Positions 8,488 to 16,240 of a stretch of 26,253 nucleotides of DNA are shown here, piece by piece. Both the position numbers and the translations under genes were made by a program. The notes below the pieces were generated by a model. The model was not told the origin of the DNA. It saw only the letters and a list, made by a program, of their open reading frames with translations, and ran no database searches. Source of the stretch: CADEFF01 sp964569315 (GTDB lineage: Bacteria > Pseudomonadota > Alphaproteobacteria > Dongiales > Dongiaceae); assembly GCA_964569315.1 (NCBI GenBank), contig CAZMUZ010000048.1, positions 1-26,253 of the forward strand, read 5' to 3'. Position 1 is the stretch's first letter. The number at the start of each line of letters is the position of its first letter.

Positions 8488-8837
8488 CGCCCTTCGGCGC
8501 GAAGCTGCGGGCGCTCCGCGCCGAACGCGGCTCGACCATGAAGCAGATGGCAGCCGCCCTCAAGGTCTCGCCCGCCTATCTCTCGGCGCTGGAGCATGGC
8601 CATCGCGGGAAACCTTCCGTCGGGCTCGTGCAGCAGATCTCGGCCTATTTCAACCTCGCCTGGGACGATGTGGACGAGCTGAAGCGTCTCGCCCAGCTCT
8701 CCGACCCGCGCGTGGTGATCGACACGGCCGGCCTGTCGCCCGAGGCAACCGAGCTCGCCAACCGCCTCGCCGAGAAGATCGGCGCGCTCGATGCGGCGGC
8801 GCTGAGGCGGATAAAGGATGCGGTGGAAAGCCGATAA
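8484..8837 (+). CDS. XRE-family helix-turn-helix regulator
   Basis: The 117-residue product has a Cro/C1-type helix-turn-helix at about residues 5-62 (LRALRAERGSTMKQMAAALKV, SPAYLSALEHGHRGKPS). A C-terminal helical segment, possibly for dimerisation, follows. It is the last gene of the lutA-to-xre run and overlaps the GFA gene by four bases. XRE genes next to smr are a recurrent alphaproteobacterial pairing; the target is unknown. The palindrome 20 bases downstream of its stop (8857-8883) is one possible binding site, but this is only proximity. Confidence 0.85.
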   Translation: MTPFGAKLRALRAERGSTMKQMAAALKVSPAYLSALEHGHRGKPSVGLVQQISAYFNLAWDDVDELKRLAQLSDPRVVIDTAGLSPEATELANRLAEKIGALDAAALRRIKDAVESR

Positions 8838-8856
8838 CTAAATTACTATCAATAGG

Positions 8857-8883
8857 TTACAAGGAGGCCGGCCCGGCTTGTAA
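8857..8883. promoter_or_regulatory. Operator-like inverted repeat upstream of fic
   Basis: TTACAAG at 8857-8863 and CTTGTAA at 8877-8883 form a perfect 7-bp inverted repeat around a 13-base GC-rich centre. The right arm covers the candidate -35 box of fic, so a bound repressor would block that promoter. Which regulator binds is not known. Confidence 0.4.
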
Positions 8884-8906
8884 AGGCAACGTGGATTTTC
8901 TTTAAA
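8878..8906 (+). promoter_or_regulatory. Candidate fic promoter
   Basis: TTGTAA at 8878-8883 and TTTAAA at 8901-8906 are separated by 17 bases, each matching the sigma-70 consensus at four of six positions, in an AT-rich island within very GC-rich surroundings. A start near 8913 would leave about 43 bases before the fic ATG at 8956. Confidence 0.4.
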
Positions 8907-8955
8907 TTCCCCGGTAGCTTGGTAAGCAGCCCTTACGAACTCCCGGCCACCCGCA

Positions 8956-10107
8956 ATGGCTAGTGTCGACCGCGCCGGCGCCTACATGATCTCGACATCG
9001 GGCGCGCGCTGCTTCAAGCCGAAACCGTTGCCGCCGGCGCCGCCCGTCGAGATGACCGGGGCGCTTACCCTTGCGCTCTCCGATGCCGATCGTGCGATCG
9101 CGCGGCTCGACGGCTCCACGCTGATTCTCCCGGACACGGACCTGTTCGTCTATGGGTTCATGCTCCAGGAAGCGGCCTTGAGTTCGCAGATCGAAGGCAC
9201 GCAAGCATCGCTCGACGATGTCCTCGTCTTCCAGGCCGAGCCGCGAACCGTGCAGCGCACCGAGGACGTCGCCGACGTCGTCAACTACATCCATGCGATG
9301 AACTGGGGCATGGACGAGCTGGCGCGCCTGCCCCTCTCGCTGCGCTTCGTTCGGGAGTTGCATGGCCGGCTGCTTCGCGACGGACGCGGCGCGGATAGGA
9401 AACCGGGCGAATTCCGTACCACGCAGAACTGGATCGGCGCGCCGGGAAGCACTATCGAAGAAGCGGTGTTCGTTCCGCCTGCGGTTCCGGATATGACCGA
9501 AGCCCTGGGGCATTGGGAGGCGTTCCTCCACCACGACCATGGACTTCCGCCCCTGATCAGGAGCGCTCTTGCGCACGCGCAATTCGAAACGATACACCCG
9601 TTTCTGGATGGTAACGGGCGCGTCGGGCGGATGATCGTCGCGCTCATGCTGGTCAGCGATCGCGTTTTGCACCGGCCATTGCTGTATCTCAGCATGTTCT
9701 TCAAGAAGAACCGCGGGGAGTACTACGACCTGCTTCAAGCCATTCGGCAGAACGGCGATTGGGAGCGGTGGCTTCTGTTCTTCCTGCGCGGCGTCGACGA
9801 GACGGCGCGCAGCGCATTCGACGCGGCCCAAAGCGTGATCAAGCTCAAGGAACGCATCGATTCGACGATCCGCGACCAGGTTAACGCGCCATCGGCCGCA
9901 AAACTCGGGCATTTGATGTTTCGGTATCCGTATCTGTCGGCGCGGCAGATCGCCGAGCGACTCGGCGTAAGCCAACCCACTGCCAATGCACTGGTGCGGC
10001 GATTCTCCGAGCTGAAATTTCTGACCGAGGTATCGGGCCGGAAGTGGGGGCGGCTCTATGCTTTCAGCCCCTATCTCCGGATCTTGCGCGCGATCGAAAC
10101 GGACTGA
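8956..10107 (+). CDS. Fic-family protein adenylyltransferase, self-inhibited type
   Basis: The 383-residue product is a Fic-domain AMP transferase. The active-site loop HPFLDGNGRVGRM begins at H214. The N-terminal SSQIEG at residues 76-81 fits the inhibitory (S/T)xxxE(G/N) motif placed before the Fic core, as in class II Fic proteins, so the enzyme should be auto-inhibited. The C terminus (about 318-372) is a winged helix (LSARQIAERLGVSQPTANALVRRF), a common partner in this class. The codon pattern is somewhat less GC-biased than its neighbours and it stands alone between xre and hslU (convergent, 16 bases), suggesting later acquisition. The ATG at 8986 is an alternative start; neither has a good ribosome-binding site. 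Confidence 0.92.
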   Translation: MASVDRAGAYMISTSGARCFKPKPLPPAPPVEMTGALTLALSDADRAIARLDGSTLILPDTDLFVYGFMLQEAALSSQIEGTQASLDDVLVFQAEPRTVQRTEDVADVVNYIHAMNWGMDELARLPLSLRFVRELHGRLLRDGRGADRKPGEFRTTQNWIGAPGSTIEEAVFVPPAVPDMTEALGHWEAFLHHDHGLPPLIRSALAHAQFETIHPFLDGNGRVGRMIVALMLVSDRVLHRPLLYLSMFFKKNRGEYYDLLQAIRQNGDWERWLLFFLRGVDETARSAFDAAQSVIKLKERIDSTIRDQVNAPSAAKLGHLMFRYPYLSARQIAERLGVSQPTANALVRRFSELKFLTEVSGRKWGRLYAFSPYLRILRAIETD

Positions 10108-10123
10108 CCCCGACGACCGCCGC

Positions 10124-11476
10124 CTACAGAATGAACTTGCTGAGGTCCGTGTTCCGGGCGAGCGGGTCGAGCCGCTGATGCACATAGGCGGCGTCGATCG
10201 CGATGGTGCGGCCGGCCTCGTCGGGCGCGGAGAAGCTGATATCCTCCAGCACCCGCTCGATCACCGTATGGAGCCGGCGCGCGCCGATGTTCTCGACCGA
10301 GCCGTTGATCTCGGCGGCGAGGTCGGCGAGCGCGTCGATGCCGTCCTCGGTGAAATCGAGCGTCACCTGCTCCGTCCCCATCAGGGCCACATACTGCTTC
10401 ACCAGGCTCGCTTCCGGCTCCACCAGGATGCGGCGGAAATCGTCGCGGGTGAGGGCCTTGAGCTCGACCCGGATCGGCAGCCGCCCCTGCAGCTCCGGCA
10501 GCAGGTCCGAGGGCTTGGCGAGGTGGAAGGCGCCGGACGCGATGAAGAGGATATGGTCGGTCTTGACCGGCCCGTGCTTGGTCGAGACGGTCGTGCCCTC
10601 GATCAGCGGCAGCAGGTCGCGCTGCACGCCCTCGCGGCTGACGTCGGCGCCCATGCGCTCGGAGCGCGCCGAGATCTTGTCGATCTCGTCGATGAAGACG
10701 ATGCCGTTCTGCTCGGTGACGGCGATCGCCTCGGCGACGAGCTTCTCCTGGTCGAGCAGCTTGTCGCTCTCCTCGGCCATCAGCACCTCGTAGGATTCCG
10801 AGACGGTCAGGCGGCGAGGCTTGGTGCGCTGGCCGAACGCCTTGCCGAACATCTCGTTGATGTTCAGCATCCCCACCTGCGCGCCCGGCATGCCCGGGAT
10901 CTCGAAGGTCGGCATGCCGACCTGGTCCTTGACCTTGACCTCGATCTCGCGGTCGTCGAGCTCGCCCGCGCGCAGCATGCGGCGGAACTTGGTCCGCGTC
11001 TCGGCGCTCGCCCCCTCGCCCACCAGCGCGTCGATCACCCGCTCCTCGGCCAGCACCTCGGCCTTCGCCTTCACCGCGAGGCGCATGCGCTCCTTGGTCA
11101 TGGCGATGGCGATCTCGACCAGGTCGCGGACGATCTGCTCCACGTCGCGGCCGACATAGCCGACCTCGGTGAATTTCGTCGCCTCGACCTTGAGGAAGGG
11201 CGCCTGGGCGAGCTTGGCGAGCCGGCGGGCGATCTCGGTCTTGCCGACGCCGGTCGGCCCGATCATCAGGATGTTCTTCGGCAGCACCTCCTCGCGCAGC
11301 TCGACCGGAAGCTGCTGGCGGCGCCAGCGGTTGCGCAAGGCAATGGCAACCGCGCGCTTCGCCTCGTGCTGGCCGACGATGAAGCGGTCGAGCTCGGAGA
11401 CGATCTCGCGCGGCGAGAAGCTGCCGGCGGTCTCGGCCTCGGGGGAGATGGCGGGCTTGCGTTCGGGGAGGTTCAT
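10124..11476 (-). CDS. hslU: ATP-dependent protease ATPase subunit HslU
   Basis: The 450-residue product is the AAA+ unfoldase of the HslUV (ClpYQ) protease. Walker A is GPTGVGKT at residues 73-80, followed by EATKFTEVGYVGRDV, the family's pore-loop region with the GYVG motif. Walker B is in GIVFIDEIDK, and the sensor region IEGTTVSTKHGPVKTDHILF and the typical C-terminal end DLSKFIL are present. The I-domain lies between Walker A and Walker B. The start at 11476 lies 13 bases after the hslV stop, so both subunits come from one transcript. Longer in-frame extension upstream overlaps hslV and is not used. Confidence 0.97.
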   Translation of the reverse strand: MNLPERKPAISPEAETAGSFSPREIVSELDRFIVGQHEAKRAVAIALRNRWRRQQLPVELREEVLPKNILMIGPTGVGKTEIARRLAKLAQAPFLKVEATKFTEVGYVGRDVEQIVRDLVEIAIAMTKERMRLAVKAKAEVLAEERVIDALVGEGASAETRTKFRRMLRAGELDDREIEVKVKDQVGMPTFEIPGMPGAQVGMLNINEMFGKAFGQRTKPRRLTVSESYEVLMAEESDKLLDQEKLVAEAIAVTEQNGIVFIDEIDKISARSERMGADVSREGVQRDLLPLIEGTTVSTKHGPVKTDHILFIASGAFHLAKPSDLLPELQGRLPIRVELKALTRDDFRRILVEPEASLVKQYVALMGTEQVTLDFTEDGIDALADLAAEINGSVENIGARRLHTVIERVLEDISFSAPDEAGRTIAIDAAYVHQRLDPLARNTDLSKFIL

Positions 11477-11489
11477 GGGCGCGGAAGCC

Positions 11490-12038
11490 TCAGAGCTTCT
11501 CGAGGGTGAGGTTGCGGTTGGTGAAGACGCAGATGTCGGCGGCGATATCGAGCGCGCGCCGCGCGATCGCCTCGGCGCCGAGCTCGGTTTCGGCCACGAG
11601 GGCGCGGGCGGCGGACAGCGCATAGGGGCCGCCGGAGCCGATGCCGATGAGCCCGTCCTCGGGCTCCAGCACGTCGCCATTGCCGGTCAGCACCAGGCTC
11701 ACCTGCCTGTCGGCGACGGCCATCATGGCTTCGAGCCGGCGGAGATAGCGGTCGGTACGCCAGTCCTTGGCGAGCTCGACGCAGGCGCGGGCGAGCTGGC
11801 CCGGATGCTTCTCGAGCTTGCCTTCGAGCCGCTCGAAGAGGGCGAAGGCGTCGGCGGTGGCCCCGGCGAAGCCGGCGATCACGCCGCCGCCGCCGAGCCG
11901 GCGGACCTTCTTCGCATTGGCCTTGATGACGGTGTTGCCGAAGCTGACCTGGCCGTCGCCGGCGATCACGACATCGGCCCCTTTGCGCACGGCGAGGATC
12001 GTCGTCCCGTGCCAGACGGGCGTGGTGTTTTCGGGCAT
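11490..12038 (-). CDS. hslV: ATP-dependent protease peptidase subunit HslV
   Basis: The 182-residue product is the proteasome-beta-like threonine peptidase that assembles as two hexamers with HslU. The sequence WHGTTILAVRK shows the nucleophile threonine (T12) after a short propeptide MPENTTPVWHG, a typical alphaproteobacterial arrangement. GDGQVSFGNTV, GFAGATADAFALFERLE and GIGSGGPYALSAARAL are family hallmarks. The start at 12038 gives the standard propeptide; an upstream ATG at 12131 would add an unlikely arginine-rich extension. It precedes hslU on the same strand. No clear heat-shock promoter was found upstream. Confidence 0.96.
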   Translation of the reverse strand: MPENTTPVWHGTTILAVRKGADVVIAGDGQVSFGNTVIKANAKKVRRLGGGGVIAGFAGATADAFALFERLEGKLEKHPGQLARACVELAKDWRTDRYLRRLEAMMAVADRQVSLVLTGNGDVLEPEDGLIGIGSGGPYALSAARALVAETELGAEAIARRALDIAADICVFTNRNLTLEKL

Positions 12039-12358
12039 GCGGGAGAGATAGGCGATGGCAGGCGGTCGCGCAAGGCGAGGCGGGCGGGCCCGCGGCCGCC
12101 TGTGGAGCGAAGCCGCCGCTTCCCGCGGCAAAGCGCGGACAGTACCGGCGAAGCCAGGCGCTGCGGCCCGTGCGCCCCCGCATGCGATGTGGAAAAGCCT
12201 GTGGGCCGATCCGGCGGCAGCGGGCGCGAATTGGGCGCTTTGTCGGGCGCGGCGGCGTTGCTAGGTTGCGGGCTCGGCAGGGCGCTGCCGGCGGCCTTTT
12301 TTCGCGGCCCCGGCTCCCGCTCCGGGAGGCCCGCCGCCAGGACGAATGGCGAGAAGAG
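12039..12358. other. Divergent intergenic region hslV / dcd
   Basis: This 320-base gap separates two divergent genes and should hold both promoters. On the plus strand TTGTCG (12240-12245), a 16-base spacer and TAGGTT (12262-12267) are a weak promoter candidate for dcd. A small hairpin GGCAG-GGCG-CTGCC (12276-12289) is followed 7 bases later by six T (12297-12302), which could act as a leader attenuator or be chance. No gene, tRNA or repeat array is visible. Confidence 0.5.
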
Positions 12359-13513
12359 ATGGCGTTGTTTCCGGCAGAGCAGGCGGAGGTCGAGGGGAGC
12401 GCGCGCGGCGCGCATTCGACCGGCATCCTGCCCTATCAGGCGCTCCTCGAGCTGGTGCGCGAGCGCGAGATCGATGCGCTGGCGCCGATCGAGCCGGAGC
12501 AGGTGCAGCCGGCGAGCCTCGACCTCCGCCTCGGCGACACGGCCTATCGCATCCCGGCGAGCTTCCTGCCCGGCGCCGGCGGCACGGTCATGGACAAGAT
12601 CCAGCAGTTCGGCATGTATCCGCTCGACCTCGGCCAGGGGGCGGTGCTGGAGCGCGGCTGCGTCTATATCGTGCCGCTGCTGGAGCATGTGGCGCTCGGC
12701 CACCGCGTCACCGCCTTCGCCAATCCGAAGAGCTCGACCGGCCGGCTCGACATCTTCACCCGCCTCATCGCCGACGGCGCGACCGCGTTCGACCTCGTGG
12801 AGAGCGGCTATCGCGGGCCGCTCTATGCCGAGATCGCGCCGCGCACCTTCTCGATCCTCGCGCGGCAGGGCTCGCGGCTGAATCAGCTCCGCATCCGCCG
12901 CGGCTCGCCGCCGACGAGCGAGGCGGCGCTGAAGCGCCTGCATGAGCAGATCCCGCTGGTGCATGGCGCGGAGGCGGCGAACATCCGCGCCGACCATCTC
13001 GGGCTCACCCTCGATCTCGCGGGCGATCCGAAGACCGGCCTCGTCGGCTATCGCGCGAAGAAACATACCGACGTGATCGATATCGACCGGCGCGCGCATT
13101 ACGACCCGGCCGACTACTGGGAGCCGATCTTCGCGCGGGCCGGCCGCGGCATCGTGCTGAACCCGGACGATTTCTACATCCTCGCCACCAAGGAGCGGGT
13201 GACGGTGCCGCCCGACCACGCGGCCGAGATGGTGGCCTACGACACGCAGGTCGGCGAGTTCCGCGTGCATTACGCCGGCTTTTTCGATCCGGGCTTCGGC
13301 TATCGCGGCGCCGGCGGCCCGGCCGGCACCAAGGCCGTGCTCGAGGTGCGCTCGCACGAGGTGCCCTTCGTGCTGGAGCATGAGCAGACGGTGGGCTGGC
13401 TCCGCTACGAGCGCCTCACCGAAGTGCCGGAGAAGCTCTATGGCCAGGATCTCGCCTCGAACTACCAGAACCAGGGCCTGACCCTCTCCAAGCATTTCCG
13501 CCAGCCGGCCTGA
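12359..13513 (+). CDS. dcd: 2'-deoxycytidine 5'-triphosphate deaminase, long form
   Basis: The 384-residue product matches the long 2'-deoxycytidine 5'-triphosphate deaminase of alphaproteobacteria, about twice the length of E. coli Dcd (193). It makes dUTP from dCTP for thymidylate synthesis. Family stretches are LPYQALLELV, QVQPASLDLRLGDTAYRIPASFLPG, the active-site region NPKSSTGRLDIFTRLI, and YAEIAPRTFSI. A second related half follows, with VTVPPDHAAEMV and HYAGFFDPGFGY; the latter resembles the GWIDPGFGG segment of short Dcd enzymes. The start has AGAAGAG just upstream. It reads towards the his operon with a 174-base gap. Confidence 0.9.
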   Translation: MALFPAEQAEVEGSARGAHSTGILPYQALLELVREREIDALAPIEPEQVQPASLDLRLGDTAYRIPASFLPGAGGTVMDKIQQFGMYPLDLGQGAVLERGCVYIVPLLEHVALGHRVTAFANPKSSTGRLDIFTRLIADGATAFDLVESGYRGPLYAEIAPRTFSILARQGSRLNQLRIRRGSPPTSEAALKRLHEQIPLVHGAEAANIRADHLGLTLDLAGDPKTGLVGYRAKKHTDVIDIDRRAHYDPADYWEPIFARAGRGIVLNPDDFYILATKERVTVPPDHAAEMVAYDTQVGEFRVHYAGFFDPGFGYRGAGGPAGTKAVLEVRSHEVPFVLEHEQTVGWLRYERLTEVPEKLYGQDLASNYQNQGLTLSKHFRQPA

Positions 13514-13586
13514 GCCCCGTCGGCTCGCGCCGGCGGCACCCCGCAATTCCTTGATCGGCTTCGGTTTTCGCCCGTCGCGCGCAGGC

Positions 13587-13630
13587 TGGTCAAAGCGGCC
13601 GGCGGCTGTTACAAGCAGCCGCGCCGGCCG
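13587..13630 (+). promoter_or_regulatory. Hairpin and weak promoter candidate before hisB
   Basis: A GC-rich inverted repeat is centred on the loop TTACAAG (13609-13615), with CGGCCGGCGGCTG at 13596-13608 on the left and a 15-base right arm at 13616-13630 that pairs after a two-base bulge. TGGTCA (13587-13592) and TACAAG (13610-13615) are spaced by 17 bases, so the structure may overlap the his promoter. No T run follows, so it is unlikely to be a terminator for dcd. Confidence 0.3.
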
Positions 13631-13687
13631 GTTTGGCTCGACCCCGATGGGGCCGCAAACCCGGGATCGGCAGCGGAGGAGAGCGCC

Positions 13688-14290
13688 ATGCGCAAGGCGA
13701 GCGTCAAGCGCGAGACCAAGGAGACCTCGATCGAGGCCGAGATCGATCTCGACGGCGAGGGCCGCGCCGATATCAGGAGCGGCATCGGCTTCCTCGATCA
13801 CATGCTGGACCAGCTCGCGCGCCACAGCCTGATCGACATCCGGCTCCAGGCGAAGGGCGACCTCCATATCGATTTCCATCACACGACCGAGGATACCGGC
13901 ATCGTGCTCGGCGAGGCGGTGGCGAAGGCCCTCGGCGACCGGCGCGGCATCGCGCGCTGGGGCGAGGCGACCGTGCCGATGGACGAGACGCTGACGCGGG
14001 TGGCGCTCGACGCCTCGAACCGGCCCTATCTCATCTGGAAGGTCGCCTTCTCGAAGCCGAAGCTCGGCGAGATGGATACCGAGCTCTTCAAGGAGTGGTT
14101 CCAGGCCTTCGCGCAGAATGCCGGCCTCACGCTCCATATCGAGAATCTCTACGGCGAGAACAACCATCACATCGTCGAGTCCTGCTTCAAGGGGCTCGCC
14201 CGCGCGCTGCGCGCCGCCGTCGCGGTCGATCCGCGCAAGGCGGGCGAGGTGCCTTCCACCAAGGGCGTGCTCGGCGGTTCGCTCACTTGA
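13688..14290 (+). CDS. hisB: Imidazoleglycerol-phosphate dehydratase
   Basis: The 200-residue product is the monofunctional HisB, which dehydrates imidazole glycerol phosphate to imidazole acetol phosphate in histidine synthesis. The manganese-binding motifs are present twice, as expected: HHTTEDTGI (about residues 62-70) and NNHHIVESCFKGLARALR. FLDHMLDQLARHS and KGDLHIDFHH complete the signature. The start is preceded by GGAGGAG. The stop overlaps the TTG start of hisH. It heads the hisB-hisH-GNAT-hisA-hisF run. Confidence 0.97.
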   Translation: MRKASVKRETKETSIEAEIDLDGEGRADIRSGIGFLDHMLDQLARHSLIDIRLQAKGDLHIDFHHTTEDTGIVLGEAVAKALGDRRGIARWGEATVPMDETLTRVALDASNRPYLIWKVAFSKPKLGEMDTELFKEWFQAFAQNAGLTLHIENLYGENNHHIVESCFKGLARALRAAVAVDPRKAGEVPSTKGVLGGSLT

Positions 14291-14931
14291 AGGCGGTCAT
14301 CGTCGATTACGGCTCCGGCAATCTGCGCTCGGCCGCGAAGGCGTTCGAGCGCATGGCGCCGCCCGCCTGCCGCATCGAGGTCTCGGGCGAAGCCGCGGCG
14401 CTCGCGGAGGCCACCCATATCGTGCTGCCGGGCGTCGGCGCCTTCGCCGACTGCAAGGCCGGGCTCGATGCGCGGCCCGGCCTCGTCGCGGCGCTCGAGC
14501 GCCAGGTGCGGCGGGAAGGCAAGCCCTTCCTCGGCATTTGCGTCGGCATGCAGCTCATGGCGAGCCGCGGCCGCGAGCACGGGACGACCGAGGGGCTCGG
14601 CTGGATCGAGGGCGAGGTGGTGGCGCTGCGGCCGAAGCCGGCGCCCGACGGGACCGCGCTCAAGGTGCCGCATATGGGCTGGAACGAGCTTCTGCTCCAG
14701 CGCGACCATCCGGTCTTTGCCGGCATCGCGCCCGGCGCACACGTCTATTTCGTGCATGGCTTCCACCTCGTGCCGGAGCGTCGCGACGACATCGTCGCGG
14801 CCGCCGATTATGGCGGGCCGGTGATCGCCGCGATCGCACGCGACAACATGATCGGAACGCAATTCCATCCGGAGAAGAGCCAGGCGACGGGGCTCGCCCT
14901 CATCGCCAATTTCCTCGGCTGGCGCCCCTGA
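14287..14931 (+). CDS. hisH: Imidazole glycerol phosphate synthase glutaminase subunit
   Basis: The 214-residue product is the class I glutamine amidotransferase that feeds ammonia to HisF. The nucleophile cysteine is in FLGICVGMQL, and the catalytic His-Glu pair in GTQFHPEKSQ; PHMGWNEL and the N-terminal IVDYGSGNLRS are HisH signatures. The only start that keeps the N terminus is TTG at 14287, which overlaps the hisB stop as TTGA, implying translational coupling. The next ATG in frame would remove the DYGSGN motif. Confidence 0.94.
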   Translation: MKAVIVDYGSGNLRSAAKAFERMAPPACRIEVSGEAAALAEATHIVLPGVGAFADCKAGLDARPGLVAALERQVRREGKPFLGICVGMQLMASRGREHGTTEGLGWIEGEVVALRPKPAPDGTALKVPHMGWNELLLQRDHPVFAGIAPGAHVYFVHGFHLVPERRDDIVAAADYGGPVIAAIARDNMIGTQFHPEKSQATGLALIANFLGWRP

Positions 14932-14987
14932 CCGGGACAACGGGCAGCGGGCGACGGCGGCGGGACGAAATCCAGGGAGCGGGAGCG

Positions 14988-15506
14988 ATGGCAACGGCGG
15001 TCGAGGAGCTGAAGAAATTCTCCAACACCGATCTGCACGACCTCTGCGACGCGGCGGACGACGCGATCCGCGCGGGCGGCGGCTTCGGCTGGCTGACCCC
15101 GCCACCGCGCCACATCATGGAGGCCTTCTGGAAGGGCGTGCTGGTGGTGCCGGAGCGGCGGCTCATCGTCGGCCGGCTCGACGGCACGATCGTCGGATCG
15201 GCGCAGCTCATCCGCCCGCCGCGCAACAACGAGGCGCAGTCGCTCTGGGCGCAGATGACCACGCATTTCGTGGCGCCCTTCGCGCGCGGCCACGGCCTCG
15301 CCCGCTCGATCCTGGTGGCGGTCGAGGAGACGGCGAAGGCGGCCGGCGTCGGTGTGCTCAATCTCGACGTGCGCGAGACGCAAGCCGCCGCGATCCAGCT
15401 CTATCTCTCGCTCGGCTACCAGCATTGGGGCACGCATCCGCATTACGCGCGCGTCGACGGCAAGAGCGTGCCGGGCCTCTTCTTCTTCAAGGACCTCAAG
15501 GCTTGA
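14988..15506 (+). CDS. GNAT-family N-acetyltransferase inside his operon
   Basis: The 172-residue product has the GNAT fold. The acetyl-CoA-binding motif A is FVAPFARGHGLARSIL (family Q/RxxGxG/A), followed by VLNLDVRETQAAAIQLYLSLGYQHWG (motif B). The start has GGGAG upstream and lies 56 bases after hisH. The stop overlaps the hisA TTG start (TTGA). Acetyltransferase genes at this place in his operons occur in other Rhodospirillales to my knowledge. The substrate is unknown, and a role in histidine synthesis is not implied. Confidence 0.88.
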   Translation: MATAVEELKKFSNTDLHDLCDAADDAIRAGGGFGWLTPPPRHIMEAFWKGVLVVPERRLIVGRLDGTIVGSAQLIRPPRNNEAQSLWAQMTTHFVAPFARGHGLARSILVAVEETAKAAGVGVLNLDVRETQAAAIQLYLSLGYQHWGTHPHYARVDGKSVPGLFFFKDLKA

Positions 15507-16240
15507 TCCTCTACCCGGCGATCGATCTCAAGGGCGGGTCCTGCGTGCGTCTCGCCCAGGGCGACATGGCGCGCGCCACGGTCTTCAACGCGGATCCGGC
15601 GGCGCAGGCGCGGAGCTTCGCCGCGGCCGGCGCCGACTGGCTCCATATCGTCGATCTCGACGGCGCCTTCGCCGGCCGCTCGGTCAATGGCAGGGCGGTC
15701 GCGGCCATCCTCGGCGCGGTTTCGATCCCGCTGCAGCTCGGCGGCGGCATCCGCGACATGGCCGCGATCGAGGACTGGCTCGAGCGCGGCGTGGCGCGGA
15801 TCATCCTCGGCACGGTCGCGGTCAAGGACCCGGCGCTGGTGCGCGAGGCCTGCAAGCGCTTCCCCGGCCGGATCGCGGTCGGCATCGATGCGCGGGGCGG
15901 GCAGGTGGCGGTGGAGGGCTGGGCCGAATCGGCGGCGCTCGATGCGCCGACCTTGGCGCGCCGCTTCCTCGATGCAGGCGTGGCGGCGATCGTCTTCACC
16001 GATATCGAGCGCGACGGCCTGCTCGGCGGGGTCAATGTCGCGGCGACGGCGGCGCTCGCGAAGAGCGTGCCGATCCCGGTGATCGCGTCGGGCGGCGTCG
16101 GCGGCATCGAGGACATCCAGCGTCTCTCGGGTGCCGGCGCCGGGATCGCGGGCGTGGTGGTCGGCCGCGCCCTCTATGACGGGCGCCTCGATCTCGCCGC
16201 CGCGATCGCGCTCCTGAAGCAGGGCGCGCCGCTATGCTGA
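15503..16240 (+). CDS. hisA: ProFAR isomerase HisA
   Basis: The 245-residue product is the (beta-alpha)8-barrel isomerase that converts ProFAR to PRFAR. The N-terminal catalytic aspartate is in YPAIDLKGG and the second in VGIDARGG; LQLGGGIRD and FTDIERDGLLGGVN are phosphate-binding and loop signatures. Start codon is TTG at 15503, overlapping the acetyltransferase stop (TTGA); no in-frame ATG precedes the catalytic YPAIDLK that could serve. The stop overlaps the hisF ATG by seven bases (ATGCTGA). Confidence 0.95.
   Translation: MILYPAIDLKGGSCVRLAQGDMARATVFNADPAAQARSFAAAGADWLHIVDLDGAFAGRSVNGRAVAAILGAVSIPLQLGGGIRDMAAIEDWLERGVARIILGTVAVKDPALVREACKRFPGRIAVGIDARGGQVAVEGWAESAALDAPTLARRFLDAGVAAIVFTDIERDGLLGGVNVAATAALAKSVPIPVIASGGVGGIEDIQRLSGAGAGIAGVVVGRALYDGRLDLAAAIALLKQGAPLC

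Noticed and set aside
10058..11509. 483-codon plus-strand open frame
   Set aside because: Shadow of hslU; His/Leu/Asp-rich composition without family features.
11966..14170. Long 734-codon minus-strand open frame
   Set aside because: It lies opposite dcd and hisB with arginine/glutamate-rich nonsense composition; a typical antisense shadow in GC-rich DNA.
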